A DNA stretch of 49,394 nucleotides from Candidatus Sumerlaeia bacterium. GTDB lineage: Bacteria; Sumerlaeota; Sumerlaeia; JADFCW01. The stretch is taken from positions 1 to 49,394 of the forward strand of contig JAOAGV010000025.1 of assembly GCA_026415575.1 (NCBI GenBank), written 5' to 3'. Position numbers and translations under genes: made by a program. Position 1 is the stretch's first letter; each line of letters starts with the position of its first letter. The notes beneath the pieces are model-generated. The model did not search any database, was not told the origin of the DNA, and saw nothing but the letters and a program-made list of their open reading frames with translations. This document shows positions 9,162 through 17,806 of the stretch, in pieces.

Positions 9162-9177
9162 GGACGGCGCGCCGTCC
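9162..9177. repeat. 16-bp perfect palindrome between convergent genes
   Basis: GGACGGCGCGCCGTCC lies just after the stop of the 321-residue gene and just before the stop of the histidine kinase gene. It could fold as a hairpin in either transcript, but no T-run follows, so a terminator role is only possible. Confidence 0.4.
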
Positions 9178-9178
9178 G

Positions 9179-10432
9179 TCATGCGTCGGAAGGCGCGCGT
9201 CCGACCGGCAGTCGGACTTCAAAACAGGTTCCTTCAGGTCCCGTTGCCGCCACGGCAATCCGCCCGCCCATATCCTCCACAATTCCTTTGGAGATATACA
9301 GCCCCAGACCTGATCCGCCGCTATTCTGCCGCGTCGAGTGAAATGGTTCAAAGATTCGCGGCAAATGCTCAGGCGGGATGCCCGGCCCGGTGTCGGCAAT
9401 TCGCACCACCACCTCGCCGCCCTCTTGCAGGGTTGTCAGGGTAAGGCGGCCTTGGCTGCCCATGGCTTGATAGGCATTGAGGATAATATTCGAGAACACC
9501 TGCATCAGACGATAAGGGAAGGCATAAACCGGCGGAAGATTAGGGGTGAAGTTCGCGACCACCTCGACGCCGCCGCGCTCATAGCGCACGAGAGCGCAGG
9601 ACCGTTCGAGCAATTCGTTGACTGAGACAAATTCCGCACCGGCTTGGTCGCCGCGGATGAACCGCTCGATGTTCAGGTCGCGCAAGATGTTGAAAAACAG
9701 CTCGACTTGGCGGCGAATGGCGGCTGTGCGCCCGCGCAGGTCCTCCGCGGCTGGTCCGGCCGCTTCGATCTCCTCGACCTCCAGCCGGATGTTCAGCAGC
9801 GGCTTGCGGATGTCGTGAAAAATATTGGCCGACAGCCTGCCGGCCAACGACAGCCGCTCCAATTCGACCAATTCGCGCTTCTTTTCCTCCAGTTCGACGG
9901 TCGTTCGGGTCAGAGCCGCTTCCTGCACATACAGTCGCCGTGCCACCACGGCCAGCACCAAAACCAATAACACGGCCAGCGAGCCGATAGCCAGTCGCAC
10001 CGAATTCAACCGCGAGTGGTCGAAGTCGAAATAGATCGCCCCATACTCGATGTCGCCGCTGGAGAGCGGATGGCGTTCGAGGCGCGACAGGCGGGCCTGC
10101 CAGTCCGCGTGCAGGAGCGAATACTGAAACGGGAGCACGATCCGCTCGCCGCGTCCGGCAATGCGCTTGGTTACCACAATGTCACGAACGTAAGCGTTGT
10201 GCGGGATCAGGGTGGCATAGATTTGTTCGAGATCAGCGAACCGGAACGTCCGCTCAAGGTCGTCGGGCAATCCCAGCACGGCCGGCGAAAAGTGTCGCGT
10301 TACGGCAGCAATCGTTTCCTCCCGCTCGCGCTCAAACCGGCCCTTGAGCCAGAACAGCAGGCCAAGCGCAAAAACCGCAAACAGGGCGATTACCGCCATC
10401 AGGGCCAAATTGGTTCGGTCAACGCGTTTCAA
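9179..10432 (-). CDS. membrane sensor histidine kinase
   Basis: About 417 residues. One membrane helix near the N-terminus (LALMAVIALFAVFALGLLFW), an extracytoplasmic region of about 140 residues, a second membrane helix (LAIGSLAVLLVLVLAVVA), a coiled segment, then the kinase core. The phospho-acceptor His lies in ANIFHDIRKPLLNIR. The ATPase has the N box (SNIILNAYQAM), DTGPGIP and GGSGLGLYISKGI motifs. The start is uncertain: TTG at 10432 overlaps the upstream gene by 14 bases; ATG at 10399 would cut the helix. The gene follows a PhnD-like binding protein with overlapping ends, suggesting that protein is its ligand-sensing partner. No response regulator gene is nearby. Confidence 0.88.
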   Translation of the reverse strand: MKRVDRTNLALMAVIALFAVFALGLLFWLKGRFEREREETIAAVTRHFSPAVLGLPDDLERTFRFADLEQIYATLIPHNAYVRDIVVTKRIAGRGERIVLPFQYSLLHADWQARLSRLERHPLSSGDIEYGAIYFDFDHSRLNSVRLAIGSLAVLLVLVLAVVARRLYVQEAALTRTTVELEEKKRELVELERLSLAGRLSANIFHDIRKPLLNIRLEVEEIEAAGPAAEDLRGRTAAIRRQVELFFNILRDLNIERFIRGDQAGAEFVSVNELLERSCALVRYERGGVEVVANFTPNLPPVYAFPYRLMQVFSNIILNAYQAMGSQGRLTLTTLQEGGEVVVRIADTGPGIPPEHLPRIFEPFHSTRQNSGGSGLGLYISKGIVEDMGGRIAVAATGPEGTCFEVRLPVGRAPSDA

Positions 10433-11471
10433 GGGCGTCGGTCTCTGCGCTGAGGGTTTCGAATTCGTTCCATGCGGCGCGCAAGGCGGCAAACGCACTG
10501 TCTTCGCTGTCTTCCAAGCGAATCGCACCCGGACGGTCGGCGCTGAAAAAGCGCCCCAGTAGGTCCTTCAGCCGCCGGCCCAACTCCGAGCGGTCGGGAC
10601 TGAAGCGTCGCCGGAACACCACGGGATCGGTCGGTGATCCGGGCGTCGTCAGAAGCACATCATACAGCTGCTCCGGGGGCGTCGGAATGGCGTATCGCCG
10701 CAAAAGGTCTTCGGCAACCCCTTGCTCGCAGGCGCCCATGCCGACGACATCGCTGAGAACCATCTTCACCACTTCTTCGGAAGAGCCGCAGAAGATAGGC
10801 TGGCCGGGCACAGCCCGAATCCCCGCCTTGAACAACTCATGACACGGATAAACATATCCGGCCGCGCTATAGGGGCTGACCAATGCGACCGGTTCGCTGA
10901 CGAAGTGGCGCGCAATCAGACGGCGCGGCACCTGCTCGTCGCGCGATCGCGGGGCACGATACAGAGGATGATGCCGGTTGACGAGGATCACGCCGAACTG
11001 AAAAATATACTTGTCCCGCCCGCGATCGTTGGGCCCCCGCAGTTGAAATACCACAGCATAGTCGCCAACTTGTCGGCAGTAAGCCAGCGCAGGACAAAAC
11101 ACGCAGTCCAATCCCGGCGCCACTTCCATCCGCCGCACGAGGTCGTTAAAGCCTTCGGCGGCCACCAAGCCGACCGACCCGTAGCCTTCGCGCTTCAGCG
11201 CCTCGCGAAACGGTACATCGCTGTCGAGAAACCGTTGCAGCCGCCGGAACCATGTTGCGCTCAACGGCTCCAACGCTTCGGGACGAATGAAGCCGAGCGT
11301 GAAAGGCCGGGCGGAGGACATCGGCTCGAACGCCGCACCGTGCGGAGCCGGCGACGGGGGGGCTTCGCCTGCAAAAACGCCGCCGCCCGTTGCAACCGCC
11401 CACGCCCCCAAATACCCAAGGGCGCGGCGGCGCGAAACTTTTGCAATCGAATTGCCCTGCTCACGACTCAT
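10419..11471 (-). CDS. PhnD-like phosphonate-type periplasmic binding protein
   Basis: 350 residues. A twin-arginine-like leader (SRRRALGYLGAWAVATGGG) precedes a type 2 periplasmic binding fold. Family signs are the opening FTLGFIRPE, the mid-domain FNDLVRRMEVAPGLDCVFCPALAY, and SPYSAAGYVYPCHELF, equivalent to the 'S-x-S-G-Y-x-x-P' ligand loop of PhnD/phosphite-binding proteins. GMGACEQGVAEDL matches the 'D-A-G' hinge region. No ABC permease or ATPase is adjacent; the next gene in the transcript is a sensor kinase, so signalling rather than uptake is likely (inference). The ligand is unknown. Confidence 0.8.
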   Translation of the reverse strand: MSREQGNSIAKVSRRRALGYLGAWAVATGGGVFAGEAPPSPAPHGAAFEPMSSARPFTLGFIRPEALEPLSATWFRRLQRFLDSDVPFREALKREGYGSVGLVAAEGFNDLVRRMEVAPGLDCVFCPALAYCRQVGDYAVVFQLRGPNDRGRDKYIFQFGVILVNRHHPLYRAPRSRDEQVPRRLIARHFVSEPVALVSPYSAAGYVYPCHELFKAGIRAVPGQPIFCGSSEEVVKMVLSDVVGMGACEQGVAEDLLRRYAIPTPPEQLYDVLLTTPGSPTDPVVFRRRFSPDRSELGRRLKDLLGRFFSADRPGAIRLEDSEDSAFAALRAAWNEFETLSAETDALETR

Positions 11472-11796
11472 GGGCGAAACCGGTCATTCCCATTGTCCTG
11501 TGATTCATCAAAACATCGCCAAACCCTGTCCCACGATATTCGAAAACTCCCAGCGCAATACAACCGAAGAAAAACAGTTCGGCGGGTTCTTCAATCCAAA
11601 ATCCAAAATCCTACAAACCATAATAGACCAGCAAAATTAAAATCTATCGGAGCTAAAATCTGAATTTCAACCGCAGTTTGGGAATCGGCTATTTCTCGGG
11701 CGCTTCTCCCGTGGAACCATGTTTCCTCAATTTGGACTTGAAGGACTGCAACAAAACCTTAGCGTGAATTCTGTCTGAAAAGGAGGTGGAACTCTC
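11472..11796. other. intergenic gap with a short heptamer array
   Basis: 325 bases between divergent genes, more AT-rich than its surroundings. At 11594-11617 the heptamer TCCAAAA is repeated (TCCAAAA TCCAAAA TCCTACA). It ends with AAAGGAGGTGG, the ribosome site of the next gene. No clear -35/-10 pair seen. Confidence 0.5.
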
Positions 11797-12789
11797 ATGA
11801 ACCCACGGGGACAATATCCGGAGCAACCTTGTCTCTGGCCGTCGGCTGTGCGCCTGTTTGGGGCGCTGGTGTTGGTTGCCGCGTTTGCTGTGGCCAATTC
11901 AGCAGAAGTCGGGGGGCTTCGCGTGTTTCCCGACCAGCGCCGCATTGAAATCGCCGGCAAAGTGGCCAAGCAGGACATTTACGCCAAAGAACTCAAAGGC
12001 GTTCTCGAATATGCGGCAACGTGCGAGGGCGGAAAAACCTATGAGTCTCTGTTTGTCCTCCAGCCCAAACCCGAAGACATTCTGGCCGCCTGCCGGCAGC
12101 TGGGGCTTGCCCGCGGCAAGCCTGCCGCCGACCTTCCCGACGGCCGCCACACTCTGCCCGAAGGTCAGGCCGTTCTTCTCTGGGTGCGATGGAACGACGG
12201 CGGCAGGGAGCACGTGCGCCGCGTCGAAGACTTTGTCAAAGACGCCGTCACCACCGAGACCATGCCGCATTGCCTGTGGACCTACATCGGTTCGGAAGAA
12301 GTGGAAGACCCGGCAACCGGCCGGCGCGTGCCGCAGGTGGCCATTGTCAAGAACATCATCTCGCTGCATCATCAAGACCCGGGCGTGCTCATCCAGAATC
12401 CACTGCCGTCGGCCACCGACCAGAGCAAGCATCATGCGAACAAGGCGTTGTTGCCCAAGGAGGGGACTTCCATTACGCTGATTATCGAGATTCCGGGCAA
12501 AGGGGGCCCGGCGGCTGCAGCGGCATTCCGCGCCTTTGTTTCGGGGCGCGTGCAGGGCGTGGGGTTCCGCAACTTTGTCCAGCTGCGCGCGCAGCAATTG
12601 AAACTCAGCGGCTGGGTGAAAAACCTCCCCGACGGCCGCGTCGAACTGGTTGCCGAAGGCGACGAGAAAGCGCTGGCGGAACTTGAAAAGGCTCTCCGCA
12701 CAGGGCCGCGTGCGGCAAAAGTGACCCACGTCGAAATCAAACCCGAAAAGCCGACCGGCCTGTTCGACCGGTTCGATATTTTGGATTGA
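11797..12789 (+). CDS. secreted YdjY-like domain fused to acylphosphatase
   Basis: 330 residues. A membrane/signal segment (LFGALVLVAAFAVANSA) is followed by a domain of the YdjY type (VFPDQRRIEIAGKVAKQ..., LEYAATCEGGKTYESLFVLQ, LLPKEGTSITLIIEI), known from secreted bacterial proteins of unclear role. From about residue 243 comes a complete acylphosphatase: FRAFVSGRVQGVGFRNFV carries the catalytic Arg of GRVQGVGFR, and LSGWVKNLPDGRVEL the catalytic Asn. Acylphosphatases are normally about 90-residue cytoplasmic proteins, so the fusion behind an export signal is odd. AAAGGAGG precedes the ATG strongly. A glycosidase-like gene follows 17 bases on. Confidence 0.85.
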   Translation: MNPRGQYPEQPCLWPSAVRLFGALVLVAAFAVANSAEVGGLRVFPDQRRIEIAGKVAKQDIYAKELKGVLEYAATCEGGKTYESLFVLQPKPEDILAACRQLGLARGKPAADLPDGRHTLPEGQAVLLWVRWNDGGREHVRRVEDFVKDAVTTETMPHCLWTYIGSEEVEDPATGRRVPQVAIVKNIISLHHQDPGVLIQNPLPSATDQSKHHANKALLPKEGTSITLIIEIPGKGGPAAAAAFRAFVSGRVQGVGFRNFVQLRAQQLKLSGWVKNLPDGRVELVAEGDEKALAELEKALRTGPRAAKVTHVEIKPEKPTGLFDRFDILD

Positions 12790-12806
12790 GGACAAGGAGA
12801 ATGCCC

Positions 12807-13760
12807 ATGCCCGCCCGATGCTTCCGGACAGCCGTGGTGTCAGTTGTGTTGTTTGCGTTTGCGCACAGCCCCGCCTTCCCTGCTCCCGCCGTGCTCGTCC
12901 CCGCCATTGACGGCAATTGGTGGCAGGTGGCCGGCGATCCCGACCTTGGCCCCCTGACCAATCCGAAGCAGCAGCCGGTGGACTTTTCCATCTGGCAGGC
13001 CGCCGATGGCACGTGGCAACTGTGGTCGTGCATCCGCGGCACCAACTGCGGCGGGCGCACGCGGCTCTTTCATCGCTGGGAAGGCGCACGCCTGACCGAC
13101 CGCGACTGGAAGCCGATGGGCATTGCCCTAGAGGCCGATCCGAAGGTCGGCGAAACGACCGGCGGCCTTCAGGCGCCTCACGTCATCAAAGTCGGCGACG
13201 TCTATCACCTGTTTTACGGCGACTGGGAGCACATCTGCCGCGCCCGCAGTACCGACGGCAAGACGTTTGTCCGCGTGGTTGGCCCCGACGGCCGGACCGG
13301 CATGTTTGGCGAAGGCCCCGGCAACAACACCCGCGACCCCATGGTCATCCGCATCGGCAATCTGTGGCATTGCTACTACACGGCGTATCCGGAGCGCAAA
13401 GGGGCGGTTTATTGCCGCACCTCGCCGGACATGACTGCGTGGAGCGAGTCGAAGATCGTGGCCTTCGGCGGACGGGCGGGGACTGATCCCTACTCCGCCG
13501 AATGCCCGTTTGTGGTCGAGCGAGACGGTCTGTTCTATTTGTTCCGCACGCAACGCTATGGCGTGAAGGCGCAAACCAGCGTTTATGTCTCGAAGGACCC
13601 GATGGATTTCGGCGTGGACGACGACCGCCATTTTGTGTGCACGCTGCCGGTGGCCGCGCCGGAAATCCTTCTGCACGAGGGGCAATACTACATCGCGGCG
13701 CTTCTGCCCTCGCTCAAGGGCATTCAGATCGCCCGGCTAACATGGAGGCCGAAACCGTAG
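12807..13760 (+). CDS. secreted five-bladed beta-propeller glycosidase-like protein
   Basis: 317 residues. Signal peptide (RTAVVSVVLFAFAHSPAFPAPA), then repeated blade signatures: DFSIWQAADGTWQLWSCIRG, HVIKVGDVYHLFYGDWE, DPMVIRIGNLWHCYYTAY, CPFVVERDGLFYLFRTQ and PEILLHEGQYYIAALL. This is the GH43/GH32-type propeller layout with acids near 'DFSIW', 'RDPMV' and 'AECPFVV'. The substrate is unknown. The ATG at 12807 is chosen because AAGGAG lies seven bases upstream; ATG 12801 would be too close to it. It probably shares a transcript with the YdjY-acylphosphatase gene. Confidence 0.8.
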   Translation: MPARCFRTAVVSVVLFAFAHSPAFPAPAVLVPAIDGNWWQVAGDPDLGPLTNPKQQPVDFSIWQAADGTWQLWSCIRGTNCGGRTRLFHRWEGARLTDRDWKPMGIALEADPKVGETTGGLQAPHVIKVGDVYHLFYGDWEHICRARSTDGKTFVRVVGPDGRTGMFGEGPGNNTRDPMVIRIGNLWHCYYTAYPERKGAVYCRTSPDMTAWSESKIVAFGGRAGTDPYSAECPFVVERDGLFYLFRTQRYGVKAQTSVYVSKDPMDFGVDDDRHFVCTLPVAAPEILLHEGQYYIAALLPSLKGIQIARLTWRPKP

Positions 13761-14145
13761 CCGCTATGCAGCACGGGCATCTTGCCTGCAAGAAAAGGGA
13801 TGGTCGCGCACGATTGCGGCCGAAGTTTTGATCGAGACACCTTGGTCGCATTTGCCCCCAGATCGCCGCGCGTTCGGCGTCTCCATATTTTGCTTGACGG
13901 CAAACCCACGTCCCATAAACTGACCGCCAAGGTTCCAGCAGCGGGCCAAACCATTTGAATTCACATTACATAGTGCAGAGGGGGTGCGGAGACGTTTCCG
14001 GCAGAACGACGTTGAAATGGGTATCAGAGCGTTGGCCGGGCAGCCCTCGGGCCGGCTCAGCTTCGGTGATGCCGGCGGGAGCGGCGGCCAGCGAACGCGA
14101 CGCAATTCGGGCCGATGAATCTCACTTGGAAAGGAGAACGGAACC
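13761..14145. other. intergenic gap upstream of the MFS permease
   Basis: 385 bases without a supportable gene. It carries a possible promoter (13894-13921) and ends in AAAGGAG, the ribosome site of the permease. Nothing else stands out. Confidence 0.45.
13894..13921 (+). promoter_or_regulatory. possible sigma-70 type promoter
   Basis: TTGACG, 16-base spacer, TAAACT, about 225 bases before the permease start. The match is fair but the long leader lowers confidence. Confidence 0.3.
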
Positions 14146-15351
14146 ATGAAGAAGTTGGCAGCAGTCGTGGCATTGTTGTGTGTGTTTGGCTTGGGAATGA
14201 GTTTTGCCCTGTTGGGTGCGCTCAAAGTGCATCTGGTGCCGCATTTGGGCATCACGGACGCGCAATTCGGACAGTTGGGCTCCACGTTCATGTTTGCCTG
14301 CCTGATCATGTCGCTTGTTACCGGTCTTTTGTGCGACAAGTTGGGCTACAAACCGATCGCCATTTTGGGCTTTGTAGTGACGGCAGTGTGTATTTTCCTT
14401 TTGTCGCGCGCAACGTCCTATAGCATGGCCATGGTGGCCTGCATTCTTCTGGGAATCGGGGCGATGTGCTGCAACACCGCCGGCAACACGCTGATCCCGG
14501 TGGTGTTGTTTGGAGGGAAAAATCCGGCGGCGGCCAGCAATTTCGGCAATATCTTTTTCGGGCTGGGTTTTTTCATCACGCCGCTTCTGACCGGACTGCT
14601 GTTCAACAGCAACCCCGGCGCCTATTCGACCAATGTGACCGTTCTGGCGGTCATAGTTTTGCTTCCCGTCATTTTGGCGATCATTGCCGAGTATCCGGTG
14701 TCCTCGGCGGGATTCCAATTCTCGCAGGCGGCGGGGCTTCTGGGCCAGATAGCCGTGTGGGTGTCGGCTTTGGCGCTGTTCTTCTACATCGCCCTCGAAG
14801 TTTCGATGGGCACGTGGGTTAGCTCGTATGCATCAGAGGTACTGAAGAAAACGCCCAACATTACCGAGGACGCCGTCAAAGCCAAGGCTAACTATATGAT
14901 GTCCATGTTCGCCATTGCCATGATGGTTGGCCGTCTGATTGCCTCGCAGATTCCGGCGATTACGCGCGTTGGCGACAAGGTTGTGGCGGGCATGGGGCTT
15001 CTGGCAGCCATTGTCCTGTTCATCATGACCAAGAGCGGCAGCGTCGGCTTGGCATGGGTGCTGGTGGCGCTGATCGGCTTGGCGTGCGCGCCGTGCTTCC
15101 CGACCATTGTCGGCGTGACATTCTCGAAGTTCGATCCGAAGGTCTATGGCAGTGTCTTCGGAATCATCTTCGCCGTAGGTCTGGCCGGTGCGGTGTTCTT
15201 TGTGCAGCTGATCGGCAAGATCGCAGCCGGCGCGGGTGGATCGGTACAGTCGGGCCTGCAGGTGCTGATTGGCGTGGCCGTGGCGCTGATCGTTCTGGCT
15301 CTTTTGATGGGCATAACCAAAGCCAAAGGCGACGTGGCAGCCAAGCAATAG
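14146..15351 (+). CDS. MFS permease, sugar (FucP/GlcP-like) type
   Basis: 401 residues, about 12 membrane helices, major facilitator fold. The loop after helix 2 reads GLLCDKLGYKPIAILG, the MFS 'G-x-x-x-D-x-x-G-x-[KR]' signature. The layout (ALKVHLVPHLGITDAQFGQLGSTFMFACLIMSL; GAMCCNTAGNTLIPVVLF; TWVSSYASEVL in helix 7) is closest to the fucose/glucose:H+ symporter family, so a sugar substrate is inferred. AAAGGAG precedes the ATG. It follows a glycosidase-like gene, consistent with sugar uptake, but a 385-base gap separates them. A strong hairpin terminator follows. Confidence 0.85.
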   Translation: MKKLAAVVALLCVFGLGMSFALLGALKVHLVPHLGITDAQFGQLGSTFMFACLIMSLVTGLLCDKLGYKPIAILGFVVTAVCIFLLSRATSYSMAMVACILLGIGAMCCNTAGNTLIPVVLFGGKNPAAASNFGNIFFGLGFFITPLLTGLLFNSNPGAYSTNVTVLAVIVLLPVILAIIAEYPVSSAGFQFSQAAGLLGQIAVWVSALALFFYIALEVSMGTWVSSYASEVLKKTPNITEDAVKAKANYMMSMFAIAMMVGRLIASQIPAITRVGDKVVAGMGLLAAIVLFIMTKSGSVGLAWVLVALIGLACAPCFPTIVGVTFSKFDPKVYGSVFGIIFAVGLAGAVFFVQLIGKIAAGAGGSVQSGLQVLIGVAVALIVLALLMGITKAKGDVAAKQ

Positions 15352-15384
15352 TTCCGCATGGTTTATCGCGGACGGATGGTTTTC

Positions 15385-15468
15385 GGGAGAGCGGGCCTTC
15401 CGCTGAGAACGGTTCCGTGCGAGCACGCAACCGCGACAGGAAGGCGAAGCTCTCCCATGTTTTTTTTT
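15385..15468 (+). terminator. branched-hairpin intrinsic terminator after the MFS gene
   Basis: Outer stem GGGAGAGC..GCCTTCC (15385-15401) pairs with GGAAGGC..GCTCTCCC (15439-15456). Inside it a second hairpin forms from CGGTTCCGTGC and GCACGCAACCG. A run of nine T follows (15460-15468). Confidence 0.75.
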
Positions 15469-15521
15469 GCCCGCTTTTGTCTCCCCCACCTATTGTTTTT
15501 TCCCTTTTATCGGGATTGCGA

Positions 15522-15550
15522 TTGACATCGCAAAGGCGATTCGATACGAG
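15522..15550 (+). promoter_or_regulatory. possible promoter of the pilin gene
   Basis: TTGACA, 17-base spacer, TACGAG, ending 46 bases before the pilin ATG. The -35 box is perfect and the -10 box poor. Confidence 0.35.
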
Positions 15551-15595
15551 ACAATCAGTAAAAGACAACGCCGCAGACAACAGGAGGTTGCACCC

Positions 15596-16282
15596 ATGAG
15601 AAACACAGGCGTACGGACCGGATTCACTTTGATCGAACTGCTCATTGTCGTGGCAATTATTGCCATCCTTGCAGCGATCGCGATTCCCAATTTCCTCGAG
15701 GCGCAAACGCGGTCAAAGGTTGCGCGCGTTCAGGCGGATATGCGCTCGCTGGCCAACGCCCTCGAATCGTATCGCGTGGACTGGAACGCCATTCCCTATT
15801 GGCATTCGTGGGTGGGGGCGGGTTCGCGGACGGCGCCCGCGCCGGGCTATTTCTGGATTGCCCTGAGCACGCCCGTGGCTTACCTGACCACACCGGTCAC
15901 CGATGCTTTTGTCTGCATCGGCACACACAGCGACGCCATTCATCCCGGCGGCGATTCGGCGCTGCTCGATCCGTATTTGCAGGTGCATGTGGGCTATGTG
16001 GGGCCGCCGGTTACAAACCCGCAGAAGACCGAGTGGGTGGCTGTCAGCTATGGGCCGGATTCGGCCGATGACACGGGCGGCGGAGGTGGCGCCGGCTATC
16101 CCTACACGCGCTATGCCCTTCCGTATGATCCGACCAACGGGACGGTGAGCTGGGGCGATATTTACCGGCACGGCGGCAGAGTGCCGGTCAACTTCATCGC
16201 GGGGAAAGGCCCCAACTTCGGCGTCGGGTCGGATGTAACCGGCGCGCAAGGCGTCGGCGATCCCTACACGTGGGTGCCGTAA
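15596..16282 (+). CDS. type IV pilin-like / pseudopilin protein
   Basis: 228 residues. A short basic leader (MRNTGVRTG) is cut before F in FTLIELLIVVAIIAILAAIA, with the invariant Glu at mature position 5 and the class III hydrophobic helix. PNFLEAQTRSKVARVQADMRSLANALESYRVDWNAIP continues as in GspG/PilA-type pilins. The rest is a small globular domain with Gly/Tyr-rich loops. AGGAGG precedes the ATG. It stands alone between terminator and membrane gene, about 22 kb from the T2SS operon, so it may be a minor pilin or a T2SS/T4P substrate of the same prepilin peptidase. No peptidase gene is in the window. Confidence 0.9.
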   Translation: MRNTGVRTGFTLIELLIVVAIIAILAAIAIPNFLEAQTRSKVARVQADMRSLANALESYRVDWNAIPYWHSWVGAGSRTAPAPGYFWIALSTPVAYLTTPVTDAFVCIGTHSDAIHPGGDSALLDPYLQVHVGYVGPPVTNPQKTEWVAVSYGPDSADDTGGGGGAGYPYTRYALPYDPTNGTVSWGDIYRHGGRVPVNFIAGKGPNFGVGSDVTGAQGVGDPYTWVP

Positions 16283-16372
16283 CCGCGTAGAGGCGGAGAT
16301 GGTTCGCATCTTGCGCGCCGCGGGTAGTTGCAAGCATCGCAGAACCTGTTGGGGTTATTATTGCCGTGCGGA

Positions 16373-16981
16373 TCATCTTTGCGGAGGAGGGCCTTGGGCG
16401 GGCATGGGCGGCGGGCGGCGGAACCCCAAGGCGCGAAGAACGCCGGTCTGCACAACCAGCGAGGTCACAAACACCGGCAGGCAAAGCCAGACCGCATAGC
16501 GCGGCGGGATGCCCAGCATAAACAGCCCCGTGCCGGCAAACGCCGTCAATAATGTGACAATAAACTGGTGCGAAAGCACGATCACCAACCCGCCGACAAG
16601 AGTGAAGGCGCCGTAGTAGGCGATTTGTCCCAAAGTGCCGGCGATGTATTGTTGCACCCACGCCAGCCAAGCCGTCTCGAACACCCATGCGGTGGCCAAG
16701 CCGGCAACAGCGCCCGTAAAGAAAAACAAAAGATAGTGGGCACGAACAATCAGATACACGCCAAGAACGGCGCCAATCAGACCGCCGACGGCGCAGCCCC
16801 ACATCAAGGCTGTGCGGTTTTCACCCGCCAGAAACAAAACAGCAACCGCGGCGAGAGCAATGCCGGCGACGGCTCCGCACAGCGCGCCCATCAGCCGCAG
16901 CCCCGCCCAGTAGAGTGTCCAGCCGAACAAGCACAGCACCAATCCCGCAATGATCAGTTCCGGCTGAAATGTACCCGACAT
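16373..16981 (-). CDS. polytopic membrane protein, unknown function
   Basis: 202 residues with about seven membrane helices and a Pro-rich cytoplasmic tail (RRPPPMPAQGPPPQR). The Gly-rich helices (LMGALCGAVAGIALAAVAVLF, CAVGGLIGAVLGVYLIV, FFTGAVAGLATAWVF) recall the TMEM198/DUF4203-type fold, but the match is weak. The ATG at 16981 has GGGAG eight bases upstream; the longer frame to 17209 lacks homology and overlaps the divergent gene's leader. No partner genes are evident. Confidence 0.7.
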   Translation of the reverse strand: MSGTFQPELIIAGLVLCLFGWTLYWAGLRLMGALCGAVAGIALAAVAVLFLAGENRTALMWGCAVGGLIGAVLGVYLIVRAHYLLFFFTGAVAGLATAWVFETAWLAWVQQYIAGTLGQIAYYGAFTLVGGLVIVLSHQFIVTLLTAFAGTGLFMLGIPPRYAVWLCLPVFVTSLVVQTGVLRALGFRRPPPMPAQGPPPQR

Positions 16982-17120
16982 AGTGTGCGCTCCCGTGCAG
17001 GAAAATGAGTCGGCGGTCGCGGAATCTCCCGGACGGTTTTCATCTGAACCCAGCGGCGGCGGCTTTGTATAGTGGAAATTTTTCTTGCAGGGCCGCCCCG
17101 ATAGTCCAACGTGCTCCTTC

Positions 17121-17780
17121 ATGAGCGACGCTTGGGCGATAATGGCGACGGGATTTGGAATCGGCCTCGGCGTGGCCATGCCCATCGGGCCGGTGAATAT
17201 TGAAATCATCCGGCGGGGACTGCGCTCGGGCTATCGCGAGGCGTTTCCGCTGGGCATGGGCGCAGTGACCGCCGACGCGGTGTATCTTGCGCTGGTCTGT
17301 CTTGGCGTTGCACATCTGGTGCAATATGCGGCGGTGAGAACGGTGCTTCTGGCGATGGGAGTTGTGATGCTGGAGGCTCTGGGTCTGATGGCCATCCGCG
17401 ATGCGCTGCGGTGGAAGGGCGTGCCGCGGGAAATCCTTGGGGGGCAGTCAGACGCGTCGGACAGGTTGGGCGCGTCGGCCTCGCCGCTTCGGTGCTACAC
17501 CATCGGCCTTGCCATGATGGCGGGCAACCCGCTTTCGATGGCCGCATGGCTGAGTTTCAGTTCGGTGGTGGGCAACTCGGCGGCGGCCAATCCGTGGGCT
17601 TATCTGTGGCTGGCGGTCTCCGTGCCGGTCGGTTGCGCCAGCTGGGTGGTCTTCATCACGACGGTGCTTCACTTCGGCCGGCGCTTTGTCAGTCTTGCCG
17701 CGCTGAGAGCGGTGAACATTTTTGGCGGACTGATGCTGTGTGGATTTGGAGCCCGGTTGCTGTGGCAAGCCATTCATTGA
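17121..17780 (+). CDS. LysE/RhtB-type amino-acid exporter
   Basis: 219 residues, about six membrane helices. The first helix region has the family signature GFGIGLGVAMPIGPVNIEIIRRGLRSGYREAF, with the GPVN motif, and GMGAVTADAVYLAL follows. The family exports lysine, homoserine, threonine or other small amines; the substrate here is unknown. The central cytoplasmic loop (GGQSDASDRLGASASP) is encoded by degenerate 9-base repeats like those seen in nearby gaps. The ATG at 17121 lacks a clear ribosome site. The gene is convergent with ruvB. Confidence 0.85.
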   Translation: MSDAWAIMATGFGIGLGVAMPIGPVNIEIIRRGLRSGYREAFPLGMGAVTADAVYLALVCLGVAHLVQYAAVRTVLLAMGVVMLEALGLMAIRDALRWKGVPREILGGQSDASDRLGASASPLRCYTIGLAMMAGNPLSMAAWLSFSSVVGNSAAANPWAYLWLAVSVPVGCASWVVFITTVLHFGRRFVSLAALRAVNIFGGLMLCGFGARLLWQAIH

Positions 17781-17806
17781 AGACTTCGTTGCGTACTAAA
17801 CCCGTT

